Assembly: GCA_001515955.1 (NCBI GenBank) | Contig: LOES01000148.1 | Span: 1-25,933 of the forward strand | Length of the DNA stretch: 25,933 nt | Source: Clostridia bacterium BRH_c25 | GTDB taxonomy: Bacteria > Bacillota_A > Clostridia > Lutisporales > Lutisporaceae | Direction: 5' to 3' | Shown: positions 14,262 to 22,766 of the stretch, in pieces | How the letters are laid out: each line of letters starts with the position of its first letter | Position numbering within the stretch: the stretch's first letter is position 1 | The notes under the pieces: generated by a model | Told to the model about the DNA's origin: nothing | What the model saw: the letters and a program-made list of their open reading frames with translations, nothing else | Database searches by the model: none | Made by a program: the position numbers and the translations under genes

Positions 14262-15330
14262 GGAGGCTTTCTTTGAAATCATAAGAACGTTGGTAGCCAT
14301 ACTGGTTGCGCTGCTGCTTGCTTTCATTCTGGTTTTGTCTGTAAGTAAGGAGCCATGGAAGGCGCTTAGCAGTTTTTTAACAGGTCCTTTATCTACTCCC
14401 AGACATTTCGGCAATGTGGTTGAAATGACAATACCCTTGATGTTTACCAGCCTGGCGGTTTGTGTTATGTTTCAGGCCAAGCAGTTCAACCTCGGAACAA
14501 CAGGTTCGTTTTTCATTGGTGCGGTTGCAGCTACGATTGTGGCAATAAATATAAAACTCCCCATCATAATACATCCGGCTGCTGCAATACTCTTTGGAGG
14601 TATCGCAGGTAGTCTGGTAGGTACTATTCCCGCAATATTAAAGTCAAGGTGGAATGCCAGTGAATTGGTTTCATCCTTGATGCTGAACTATATAATGTTA
14701 TTTCTTGGTCTTTTTATCATCAACTTTTATCTCAGAGATGTAAATGCAGGAGCAATGGTATCATATAAACTGGAACAAGCCTCGCTTCTGCCTAAGCTTA
14801 TACCAAAGACAAGAATACACTTCGGTTTGATATTGGCGCTTTTGATGGTGGCAATAACGTACCTTTTCCTATATAGGACAAAGTGGGGCTATGCTTTGAG
14901 GATTACAGGCCAGAACATAAAATTCGCTGAATACTCAGGGATAAATACCCTGGCAGTCATTCTTTATTCGCAGATAATTGGAGGCTTTATAGCAGGTATT
15001 GGCGGAGCGACTGAGCTTCTGGGAATGTATACCAGATTTCAGTGGCAATCACTGCCGGGCTATGGTTGGGATGGTGTCATAGTTGCCATACTTGCCAGAA
15101 ATAACCCGCTGTATGTGCCCATTGCCGCATTTTTCCTTGCTTACCTGAGAATAGGTGCGGATATCATGTCCAGGATGACGGATGTTCAAAGTGAAGTTGT
15201 TACTGTAATACAAGGGATTATGATAATGCTCATTGCTGCTGAAAGATTCCTTTCGGTATGGAGGCATAGAATGATTGTAAAGGGTGCCAAACAGAGCATA
15301 AGTATAGAGGGGGAAAGTGTAAATGGATAA
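14254..15330 (+). CDS. Nucleoside ABC transporter permease 1 (NupB/YufP-like)
   Basis: A 358-aa polytopic membrane protein of the branched-chain/ribose-type permease family (BPD_transp_2), with roughly nine hydrophobic segments. The start ATG 14254 overlaps the ATPase stop and is preceded by GGGAGGG with 6-nt spacing. Characteristic stretches include the first helix (TLVAILVALLLAFILVLSV), KQFNLGTTGSFFIGAVAA, SRWNASELVSSLMLNYIMLF and the loop GYGWDGVIVAILARNNPLY. It pairs with the next gene product to make the membrane channel. The two permease genes overlap by 8 nt. Confidence 0.92.
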   Translation: MRKEAFFEIIRTLVAILVALLLAFILVLSVSKEPWKALSSFLTGPLSTPRHFGNVVEMTIPLMFTSLAVCVMFQAKQFNLGTTGSFFIGAVAATIVAINIKLPIIIHPAAAILFGGIAGSLVGTIPAILKSRWNASELVSSLMLNYIMLFLGLFIINFYLRDVNAGAMVSYKLEQASLLPKLIPKTRIHFGLILALLMVAITYLFLYRTKWGYALRITGQNIKFAEYSGINTLAVILYSQIIGGFIAGIGGATELLGMYTRFQWQSLPGYGWDGVIVAILARNNPLYVPIAAFFLAYLRIGADIMSRMTDVQSEVVTVIQGIMIMLIAAERFLSVWRHRMIVKGAKQSISIEGESVNG

Positions 15331-16258
15331 TCTTATTGCTGTAATTTTTACCACTACCTTCGGTTATGCAGTTCTGAGGGTAACCACTCCTATACTGTTT
15401 GCTGCGCTGGGGGCTTTGATTTCCGATAAAGCAGGAGTCATAAATATTGCACTTGAAGGCATGATGCTAACAGCAGCTTTAGTAGGTGTAATCATCAGTG
15501 CTTATACCGGAAGTGCATTGCTTGGGCTCATTGCTGCAATTACAGCCGGTACTCTTATGGGACTCATACTGGCATATTTTTCGCTTAACCTGAAGACTAA
15601 TATTATACTGGCAGGTATAGCTATGAATCTGATGGCAAGCGGCGGTACTATATTTGTACTTTTTCTGGCTGCCAACGATAAGGGCATGTCATCATCCTTG
15701 AACAGCAAGGTGCTGCCAACTGTGCAAATACCTATATTCAACAATATACCCGTTATTGGTCCGATATTTTCAGGACATAATATTTTGACCTATGTCTCTA
15801 TTTTGGCTGTTATAGCCGTATACATATTGCTGTACAAGACACCTCTCGGACTCAGAATAAGGGCGGTAGGCGAAAATGATCATGCAGCTGATTCGGTCGG
15901 AATAAGCGTAATCAAGGTCAGGTATATTGCCCTGGCATTGAGCGGAACCCTTGCAGGTCTTGGAGGCGCATATATGTCTATGGGCTATGTCTCCTGGTTT
16001 TCAACAAATATGACTGCAGGGCGAGGCTTCATAGCAATGGCTGCTGAGGCAATGGGAATGGCAACTCCTCTTGGCACCTTCCTGACATCCCTGCTATTCG
16101 GTTTTGCAGATGCACTGTCAAATTCATTACAGTCATTAAGGGTTCCGGCAGAATTCGTACAAATGATACCATATGTAGCTACAATACTTGGACTTATAAT
16201 ATACGCAACACGGAATACATCAAAGATTAACAAAGCCAGGAGGGAACAGAAAGCATGA
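15323..16258 (+). CDS. Nucleoside ABC transporter permease 2 (NupC/YufQ-like)
   Basis: A 311-aa membrane protein of the same permease family as the preceding gene but shorter, as in known nucleoside importers. The motif DKAGVINIALEGMMLTAAL is the hallmark of the second subunit in this transporter class, and GLRIRAVGENDHAADSVGI is the conserved cytoplasmic loop. The start is preceded by GAGGGGG. The stop overlaps the next start (ATGA at 16255-16258), so transport and hydrolysis genes appear translationally coupled. Confidence 0.93.
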   Translation: MDNLIAVIFTTTFGYAVLRVTTPILFAALGALISDKAGVINIALEGMMLTAALVGVIISAYTGSALLGLIAAITAGTLMGLILAYFSLNLKTNIILAGIAMNLMASGGTIFVLFLAANDKGMSSSLNSKVLPTVQIPIFNNIPVIGPIFSGHNILTYVSILAVIAVYILLYKTPLGLRIRAVGENDHAADSVGISVIKVRYIALALSGTLAGLGGAYMSMGYVSWFSTNMTAGRGFIAMAAEAMGMATPLGTFLTSLLFGFADALSNSLQSLRVPAEFVQMIPYVATILGLIIYATRNTSKINKARREQKA

Positions 16259-17181
16259 AGAAACCTGTAATAATAGATTGTGATCCCGGGCATGACGATG
16301 CCATAGCACTTTTGATGGCCTTTGCATGTGACAACCTTGATATAAGGCTGGTTACTACTGTAGGTGGCAATCAGACACTGGATAAAACGACAAATAATGC
16401 TCTCAGAGTACTGAGCTTTGCCGGAGTGGAGGTTGAGGTTGCGGGAGGTGCGTCAAAGCCCCTTATGAGAGATATCATAACAGCTCCGGAAGTGCATGGA
16501 GAAAGCGGTCTGGAGGGGCCAGTGCTTCCTCCGGCAAAATATAAAGAGAGCGATAGAAGCGCATTGGATGCGATGCTGGATGTCATAAGAAAGAGCGGGA
16601 CCAAGGTAACAATAATTCCGACAGGACCGCTGACCAATATTGCAGCCTTGCTGCTTATGCATCCTGAGGTCAAAGAAAATATCGAGAGGATTTCACTTAT
16701 GGGCGGCTCTTGTGTAGGAGGCAATTGGACACCGGCGGCGGAGTTCAACATTCTGGTTGACCCTGAAGCGGCCAGCATTGTTTTTAACTCCGGAATACCA
16801 ATCACAATGTGCGGGCTTGATGTGACTCATAAAGCCCAGATATACGGGGAAGAGATTGAACAGCTGAGGAGCATTGACAACAAGGTAGCTAAAATGGTAG
16901 CAGAGCTTCTTGACTATTTTGCTTTGTTCCATCAGAAATTCGGCTTCAAGGGGAGCCCGATGCATGATCCATGTGCAGTGGCTTATGTTATAGCTCCGGA
17001 ATTGTTTACTACAAAGCTGTGCCACGTAGATATAGAAACAAAAGGCGAGTTTTCAACAGGAGCTACAGTTGCAGATATGTGGGATGTACTGAAGAAGGAT
17101 AAGAATGTTGATGTTGCTTTGGATATAGACAGAGAAGGTTTTATTGAACTGCTTAAGAAGTCGATGAAGCACTATAATTAA
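16255..17181 (+). CDS. Nucleoside hydrolase (IunH family), copy 1
   Basis: Cytosolic N-ribohydrolase releasing a free base and ribose from a nucleoside. The calcium-binding motif DCDPGHDD (residues 8-15) is at the N-terminus. Also visible are VGGNQTLDKT, the VHGESGLEG loop, the GGS-to-AEFN-to-DPEAA segment that holds ribose-binding residues, and MHDP with His237-Asp238. At 308 aa it matches the family. The start overlaps the permease stop by 4 nt, with AGGAGGG further upstream. A close paralogue follows 22 nt later. Purine, pyrimidine or mixed specificity cannot be told from sequence. Confidence 0.94.
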   Translation: MKKPVIIDCDPGHDDAIALLMAFACDNLDIRLVTTVGGNQTLDKTTNNALRVLSFAGVEVEVAGGASKPLMRDIITAPEVHGESGLEGPVLPPAKYKESDRSALDAMLDVIRKSGTKVTIIPTGPLTNIAALLLMHPEVKENIERISLMGGSCVGGNWTPAAEFNILVDPEAASIVFNSGIPITMCGLDVTHKAQIYGEEIEQLRSIDNKVAKMVAELLDYFALFHQKFGFKGSPMHDPCAVAYVIAPELFTTKLCHVDIETKGEFSTGATVADMWDVLKKDKNVDVALDIDREGFIELLKKSMKHYN

Positions 17182-17203
17182 AGAAGGATGGCGAAGTACG
17201 AAT

Positions 17204-18133
17204 ATGAAGAAGCCTATTATCATAGATTGCGACCCCGGTTTGGATGATGCTATTGCATTATTTATGGCTTTTGCTAATGAAAATTTTGAAATAAAAGCCA
17301 TTACACCGGCTGCCGGGAATCAGACGCTGGACAAGACTGCTGTAAATGCACTTAAGCTGGTTGATTTTGTTGGTTGCGGTATACCGGTGGCAAGAGGTGC
17401 TTCAAGGCCTCTATTTGTAGAACAAAAAACTGCAGAACATGTACATGGGGAGTCAGGGCTTGGTGATATTGTACTTCCGGAGCCCAATAGAGACTTCAGT
17501 ACGTTCGATGCTTACGACACAATATACAACGAAGCGGTTAAGCACTCGAAGGAGCTGGTAATAGTTGCACTGGGCCCGCTGACGAATATAGCCTTGTCTA
17601 TATTGAAGCACCCTGACCTAAAGGATCATGTTGCCAACATTATTCTCATGGGTGGTTCATGCGGCTGCGGAAATGACACTCCGGCCGCGGAGTTCAACAT
17701 ATATGCAGACCCTGATGCCGCAAGAATAGTATTTGAATCCGGCATAACCGTTACTATGGTAGGACTCGATGTGACACATAAGTCACAGGTTCTTCCGGAA
17801 GAAATAAAGGAAATAGCAGCATATAAAAACAAGGTGTCTGATATAGCCGCAAAGGTATTGGAGAATTCCTTAAGGTTCTGCAGGCAGCATGGTTTTGAGG
17901 GTGCTGTTATGCATGACCCTCTTGCCATGGCTTATGCAATCAACTCAGAAGTCATGACCTGCAAGGAGTACCATGTTGATGTAGAGACCAAGGGTGAGTT
18001 TACAAGCGGAAAAACTGTGGTGGATATATACAATGTGACAGGAAAGAAACCCAATGCTTATGTCGGTGTAGACATTGACCGCGAAAAATTTATAGCAATT
18101 CTTAAAAAGGCGATGATGAGTTATGGAGCATGA
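17204..18133 (+). CDS. Nucleoside hydrolase (IunH family), copy 2
   Basis: A 309-aa tandem paralogue of copy 1 with the same active-site frame: DCDPGLDD (8-15), GNQTLDKT, VHGESGLG, a GGS-to-AEFN-to-DPDAA segment and His237 in MHDP. Differences lie near the substrate pocket: Leu replaces His13 of copy 1, and GGSCGCGNDTP replaces GGSCVGGNWTP. Both copies keep the catalytic Asp residues, so they probably divide substrates rather than one being decayed. The ribosome site is weak (GAAGGA about 14 nt upstream). The next gene overlaps its 3' end by 11 nt. Confidence 0.93.
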   Translation: MKKPIIIDCDPGLDDAIALFMAFANENFEIKAITPAAGNQTLDKTAVNALKLVDFVGCGIPVARGASRPLFVEQKTAEHVHGESGLGDIVLPEPNRDFSTFDAYDTIYNEAVKHSKELVIVALGPLTNIALSILKHPDLKDHVANIILMGGSCGCGNDTPAAEFNIYADPDAARIVFESGITVTMVGLDVTHKSQVLPEEIKEIAAYKNKVSDIAAKVLENSLRFCRQHGFEGAVMHDPLAMAYAINSEVMTCKEYHVDVETKGEFTSGKTVVDIYNVTGKKPNAYVGVDIDREKFIAILKKAMMSYGA

Positions 18134-19418
18134 TCTGCTTCTCAGGAATGCTGCTATAATCGATGAAAACGGCGATATATTGAGGAACAGGAGCATATGC
18201 ATAAAGGCGGGTGTCATATCAAAAATAACAGAAGGAAATGAGTCTTGTACCGCTAAGGAAATTATTGATTGTACGGGCTTGTATATTTCTCCGGGGTTTG
18301 TGAACCTGCATACCCATTCTCCTATGAATATATTCAAGGGGATAGCGGAGGACGTAAGCATTGCCGACTGGTTCAACAGAGAGATTTGGCCTTATGAAAG
18401 CAAACTGACGGGAGATAACGTATATTGCGGTGCACTGTCGGCTATAGGAGAGATGCTTGATAATGGGGTCACAGCCTTTGCAGACCATTACTTCTATGCT
18501 GACAGGATTTGCGATGCGGTATTGGAAACAGGTATTAAGGCGGATGTTGCCCCTACGGTTTTCGGTATGGATGAAGGCTTCAAAACTGCCTTGGAGGATG
18601 TATCAAAGCTTATAATTCAAAAAAACGGTATAAGCACAAGGCTGAAACTCAGGATGGGACCCCACTGCCCTCATACCAGTCCCGGCGATACATTGAAGGC
18701 GGCTATAGACAGGGCAAAGGACCTGGGTGTGGGGATACATATCCATGTAGCCGAAACATGGGGGCAGGTTCAGGAGAGTTTGGAGAAGTACGGCTGTACA
18801 CCCTTTGAAAGGCTGAACAATGCAGGAGGCTTTGACCTTCCTTGTATTGTTGCTCATGGTTTATGGATACAGGAGGATGACAGGAAATACCTGAGTCCGG
18901 AAACATATATTGCAGCATGTCCGAAAACCTATATGAAGCTAAGTATGGGATCCGGTCATTTGTGGGAAGAAAGCGGCAAGCTTCCGTTGTGCACCGGAAC
19001 TGACGGGGCTGCAAGCTCCAATACTCTTGATCCCTTGGAGCAGACCAGATTCTTTGGACTCGTAGGGAAATTTATCAATAATGATTCCACAGGCTTCGAT
19101 TTGATTTATCTCTGGAAGATGTTGATGAGAGGCCACAAAGCACTGCAGTTCAGATCCGGCAGGATGAGCGAAGGCTATTCGGCTGATTTGATCGTATGGG
19201 ATTTGACAAGCTGCGGTACGGCAGAGGTATATAATCCTTTGGCGGCAATAATATACAGTGCCTCTTCGAAAAACATCATAAATACAATTATTGATGGAAA
19301 ACTGCTGAAAAAAAATGGTAAGGTTCAGATTGGAAACGCTGAGGCGTTAAACAAACTGTCTGATTTATCAAGAAATATTAAAGACCGGGGTAAAGGAAAA
19401 ACAAATCTGAATTTTTAG
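18123..19418 (+). CDS. Amidohydrolase of the MtaD/nucleoside deaminase group (variant)
   Basis: A 431-aa zinc-type amidohydrolase related to 5'-methylthioadenosine/S-adenosylhomocysteine deaminase (COG0402-like). Metal and catalytic residues are in place: HTH (63-65), His181 in GPHCPH, His208 and Glu211 in IHVAET, His245 in VAHG, Asp294 in GTDGAASSN. Where relatives typically carry a HNPxSNxKL segment it has ACPKTYMKL, so the pocket differs from a standard MtaD. In this operon it most likely deaminates a purine nucleoside or base analogue, but the exact substrate is open. The start overlaps the preceding stop by 11 nt and has no strong ribosome site, suggesting coupled translation. Confidence 0.85.
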   Translation: MEHDLLLRNAAIIDENGDILRNRSICIKAGVISKITEGNESCTAKEIIDCTGLYISPGFVNLHTHSPMNIFKGIAEDVSIADWFNREIWPYESKLTGDNVYCGALSAIGEMLDNGVTAFADHYFYADRICDAVLETGIKADVAPTVFGMDEGFKTALEDVSKLIIQKNGISTRLKLRMGPHCPHTSPGDTLKAAIDRAKDLGVGIHIHVAETWGQVQESLEKYGCTPFERLNNAGGFDLPCIVAHGLWIQEDDRKYLSPETYIAACPKTYMKLSMGSGHLWEESGKLPLCTGTDGAASSNTLDPLEQTRFFGLVGKFINNDSTGFDLIYLWKMLMRGHKALQFRSGRMSEGYSADLIVWDLTSCGTAEVYNPLAAIIYSASSKNIINTIIDGKLLKKNGKVQIGNAEALNKLSDLSRNIKDRGKGKTNLNF

Positions 19419-19427
19419 GGTGATGAA

Positions 19428-20822
19428 ATGAAAGCATGGGAAATGGAAAAAGAGCTTATTGAGGGCTCCAAACCGAAGGTTCTATCGGAGGAGGAGCAGA
19501 CCTGGGATGCCATAGAGGTGTTGGAAACCCAGGAAGACAATAAAACCAGACTCTTGTGGTATAGTGAGGTACCCGGTTCAGGCGCAAGGGAAAGGTTGAT
19601 CATAGGCGCAATTCAGGACGTTGGTAACCGTGGAATGAATGTAACGAAGGCTGAAAAGCTGATTCCACAAGGATTAGAAGCTTACAAAAGTGGAGATATG
19701 GTAAAGCTGAACCGTATAACCTCACGTATATTTTATGAACTGAATAATGCGGAAAAGGATCAGAACTCAAGTTATTGGAGTTTCAGGGAGTACACCTCCT
19801 GGGAGGAATACCAGGCAAAGGCCGTTTTTCCACCGAAAGAGGAATATGACATTTTATCAGAGGAATACAGGCAGCGGATTTTTTGGGGCTGGACAGCGCA
19901 GGTATGTGCAGGTGCATTTGGAACTGCTTTGGAAGGCTATACCACCACCAATTTGCGCGAAGCTTTTTCAGAAATCAGAGATTATGTAAGGAAACCAAAT
20001 ACCTTCAATGACGACATTACATACGAGCTTGCTTTCCTTAAGGCTTTTGAAAGGTCGGGATATAAGGTAACCTCTGATGATATTGCCGAAGAGTGGGTGG
20101 GTTATATACCCTTCGGATGGTCTGCAGAGGAGGTTGCATTGCGCAACATAAAATACGGCATATATCCTCCCATGAGCGGCTTTTTCAACAATCCCTTCCG
20201 GGAGTGGATCGGCGCCCAGATGAGAGGAGCAGTGTGCGGAATGGTTGCGCCAGGGGACCCTTTTGAGGCAGCAAGACTTGCATGGAAGGACGGGATCATA
20301 TCCCACAGCAACAATGGAGTAATCGGAGAAATTTTTAATGCAGTTTTGGTTTCACTATCCTTTGTAGATGCAGATATCAGATCAGTACTCACAAAAACAA
20401 TTGATATGCTGCCATCGGACAGTGAGTACTATTCTGTAGTAAGGTATGCTTTTGACAAGTGTCAATCCTGCAGTGGATGGGAGGATGCCTGGAGTGATTG
20501 CTCGAAAAAGTATGAGAAATATAATTGGATACACGCCTATCCTAATGCTGCTGCTGAAGTTGTTGCGCTGTGGTTCGGCAACGGTGACTTTGAAGAGACG
20601 ATGCATATTGTTGCCATGGAAGGTCAGGATGTAGATTGCAATGCTGCCCAGATAGGTACTGCATTAGGAATTATACTGGGGCCTCAAGGCATAACAAGGA
20701 AATGGACTGAACCAATAGGCGATGATCTGGATACTTATGTGAGAAACATGAAGAAAATGAAAATCAGCGAGCTTTCAGACTGGACTGTGGATACTGTCAG
20801 AAAAGTATTTAAAGGTGTGTGA
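19428..20822 (+). CDS. ADP-ribosylglycohydrolase (DraG)-family protein with long N-terminal extension
   Basis: A 464-aa protein whose part from about residue 150 matches the ADP-ribosylglycohydrolase fold: WGWTAQVCAGAFGTALEG (153-170), NDDIT (194-198, Asp195-Asp196), GDPFEAARLAW, HSNNGVIGEIFNA and the late metal motif GQDVDCNAAQIGTALG with Asp401 and Asp403. The first 150 residues are Glu/Lys/Trp-rich and I do not recognise them. The first acidic motif reads GTALEG rather than the common GDALG. The family removes ADP-ribose from proteins or cleaves related N- or O-glycosidic bonds; in a nucleoside operon it may act on an unusual ribosyl compound. AGGGTG lies 5 nt before ATG 19428. Confidence 0.82.
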   Translation: MKAWEMEKELIEGSKPKVLSEEEQTWDAIEVLETQEDNKTRLLWYSEVPGSGARERLIIGAIQDVGNRGMNVTKAEKLIPQGLEAYKSGDMVKLNRITSRIFYELNNAEKDQNSSYWSFREYTSWEEYQAKAVFPPKEEYDILSEEYRQRIFWGWTAQVCAGAFGTALEGYTTTNLREAFSEIRDYVRKPNTFNDDITYELAFLKAFERSGYKVTSDDIAEEWVGYIPFGWSAEEVALRNIKYGIYPPMSGFFNNPFREWIGAQMRGAVCGMVAPGDPFEAARLAWKDGIISHSNNGVIGEIFNAVLVSLSFVDADIRSVLTKTIDMLPSDSEYYSVVRYAFDKCQSCSGWEDAWSDCSKKYEKYNWIHAYPNAAAEVVALWFGNGDFEETMHIVAMEGQDVDCNAAQIGTALGIILGPQGITRKWTEPIGDDLDTYVRNMKKMKISELSDWTVDTVRKVFKGV

Positions 20823-20826
20823 ATTA

Positions 20827-21864
20827 ATGGGTGTAACAATAAAGGACATAGCCAGAAAGGCCAATGTGTCGTTGGCTACAGTATCAAGGGTCATAAACAA
20901 TAAGAGTGAAGGTGTGGGTCCGGAAACCCGGGAGAGAATACTTAATATAATGAAAGACCTGGGCTATTACCCCAACAGGATAGCCCGTGGGTTGGTAACA
21001 AAAAAGACTAACATACTCGGCTTGGTTCTTCCGGACATATCAAACCCATTCTTCCCAAGTCTTGCACGGGGTGTTGAAGATACGGCAAACAAGTATGGCT
21101 ATAATATAATATTATGCAATACTGATAATAAAACAGAAAAGGAAGAGACTTACATAAGTGTTCTTAAGGAAAATTATGTCGATGGGGTTATATATACAAG
21201 TGTTATCAGGAATAAGGATAAAAGTATAGAAATGCTCCTTCAAAGTAAAATCCCCTTTGTTATGATGGATAGAAGTGTCAATGTTACCGATATTCCTGAG
21301 GTCTTTACTGATGGAGTATCCGGAATGCAGCAAATAGTAGAATATCTGATCAGTAATGATCACCGCAGGATAGCATATATATCCGGCCCTGATAACAATT
21401 CACCTTCAGAGCAGAGGCTCGAGGGTTACATGAAGGCTCTTGACCATGCAGGTATACCCATAGACCACACAATAATGAAGGATGGCGATTATAAGATAAG
21501 CAGCGGATACCAGTGCATGACGGAATTGCTGGACAAGGGGGAAGGATTTACTGCAGTCGCTTGCGCTAATGACCTCATGGCAGTCGGTGCTTTGGAAGCG
21601 ATGAAGGAGAGAGGCATAAGGGTGCCGGAAGATATTTCAATTACAGGATATGATGATATATATTTAGCCGGGGTTTTAACACCGAAGCTGACAACAATTG
21701 CACAACCGAAATATGAAATGGGCTGTTTGGCTGCAGAGCTTTTAATAAAGCTGGTTCAGGGTGAAGAGATAAAGGATAGGCAGATTATATTACAGCCAAG
21801 TCTTGTAAAAAGGGAATCAGTAGTAAAGAGGAGTGATATGCTTGAAAATTGCAGTCATAGGTAG
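20827..21864 (+). CDS. LacI-family transcriptional repressor
   Basis: A 345-aa regulator with the N-terminal LacI helix-turn-helix (TIKDIARKANVSLATVSRVI, residues 4-23), hinge helix PNRIARGLVTKK, and a periplasmic-binding-protein-like effector domain starting ILGLVLPDISNPFF. ATG 20827 is preferred to an in-frame GTG at 20815 because the MGVTIKDIA start is family-like. It lies inside the operon it probably controls, through the palindrome at 11435-11461. The effector is probably ribose, a nucleoside or a derivative. Its 3' end overlaps the ribokinase start. Confidence 0.94.
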   Translation: MGVTIKDIARKANVSLATVSRVINNKSEGVGPETRERILNIMKDLGYYPNRIARGLVTKKTNILGLVLPDISNPFFPSLARGVEDTANKYGYNIILCNTDNKTEKEETYISVLKENYVDGVIYTSVIRNKDKSIEMLLQSKIPFVMMDRSVNVTDIPEVFTDGVSGMQQIVEYLISNDHRRIAYISGPDNNSPSEQRLEGYMKALDHAGIPIDHTIMKDGDYKISSGYQCMTELLDKGEGFTAVACANDLMAVGALEAMKERGIRVPEDISITGYDDIYLAGVLTPKLTTIAQPKYEMGCLAAELLIKLVQGEEIKDRQIILQPSLVKRESVVKRSDMLENCSHR

Positions 21865-22741
21865 CTTGAATATGGACTATTCATTAAAGGTCGGGAAACT
21901 CCCGGCAAAAGGTGAAACCATTCTTGCCAGCTCATTTTATACAGCAGCAGGGGGCAAAGGTGCAAATCAAGCTGTTGCCGCAAGACGTCTTGGTGCATAT
22001 GTATATATGATAGGAGCTGTAGGTAAGGACTCCAACGGTAAGGAGTTGTGCAGCAAGCTTGAAGAGGAGGGTATTTTAGTAAAAGGAATCAAGGAAGTTG
22101 ATGTGCCAACAGGAAATGCCATGATAACGGTAGATGACACAGGAAGCAATACAATAGTCGTTTATCCGGGAGCGAATACAGCGGTGGATAGGAGCTGGTT
22201 CGATGAAAACATCGACATAGTAGAAGCTGCCGATTATGTTGTCCTGCAGCTGGAGATACCTATGGAAACGGTGGCTGCAGCGGTTTTGACGGCTAAAAAA
22301 ATGAACAAAAAAATCATATTGAATCCTGCTCCGGCGGCAGAAATACCCCGGGAGCTTTACGGTATGATTGACATAATGACACCGAACGAGACTGAATTGG
22401 CTCTCTTAACCGGTACAAAGGATATAATGGAAGGATCAAGACTGTTGCTTGACAGGGGGGCAAAAAGTATAGTGGTAACCTTAGGTGAAGAGGGCTGTCT
22501 TTATATGGACAAAACAAGGGCGGTCAAGGTAGGAGCATTTAAAGTCAAGGCCATTGACAGTACAGCTGCAGGAGACTGCTTTAATGCAGCCCTGGCTGTT
22601 GCTCTTTGCGAAGGGAAGACTATTGAAGAGGCCTTAAGCTTTTCCAATGCAGCGGGTGCCATTGCTGTAACCAAATCGGGGGCACAGGAATCCCTCCCTT
22701 TCAAGGATGAAGTAGAAAGGTTTTTAACTGCTCGAAAATAG
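21842..22741 (+). CDS. rbsK: Ribokinase (PfkB family)
   Basis: Phosphorylates ribose to ribose 5-phosphate, finishing the path from nucleoside hydrolase products. Motifs: GSLNMDYSLKV at the N-terminus, AGGKGANQAVAARRLGA (36-52), NPAPA (161-165), NETE (182-185), VTLGEEG and the anion-hole/catalytic segment DSTAAGDCF with Asp245; Cys follows where Thr is usual. The TTG at 21842 is chosen as start: AGAGGAG (21827-21833) is 8 nt ahead, whereas the in-frame GTG at 21833 overlaps that ribosome site. The protein is 299 aa, normal. It overlaps the repressor gene by 23 nt. PfkB kinases vary in sugar, but ribose fits motif and context. Confidence 0.9.
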   Translation: MKIAVIGSLNMDYSLKVGKLPAKGETILASSFYTAAGGKGANQAVAARRLGAYVYMIGAVGKDSNGKELCSKLEEEGILVKGIKEVDVPTGNAMITVDDTGSNTIVVYPGANTAVDRSWFDENIDIVEAADYVVLQLEIPMETVAAAVLTAKKMNKKIILNPAPAAEIPRELYGMIDIMTPNETELALLTGTKDIMEGSRLLLDRGAKSIVVTLGEEGCLYMDKTRAVKVGAFKVKAIDSTAAGDCFNAALAVALCEGKTIEEALSFSNAAGAIAVTKSGAQESLPFKDEVERFLTARK

Positions 22742-22766
22742 AATATATTTCAGAGGAGAAAAAGAG

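Noticed and set aside
16371..16805. 144-codon minus-strand open frame opposite the nucleoside hydrolase
   Set aside because: Low-complexity Ser/Pro/Ala shadow with no start signal, antisense to a clear IunH gene.
21842..22741. Pseudouridine kinase (PsuK) instead of ribokinase
   Set aside because: No PsuG glycosidase is nearby and the GGKGANQAVAARRLGA motif with free ribose produced by the hydrolases fits ribokinase.
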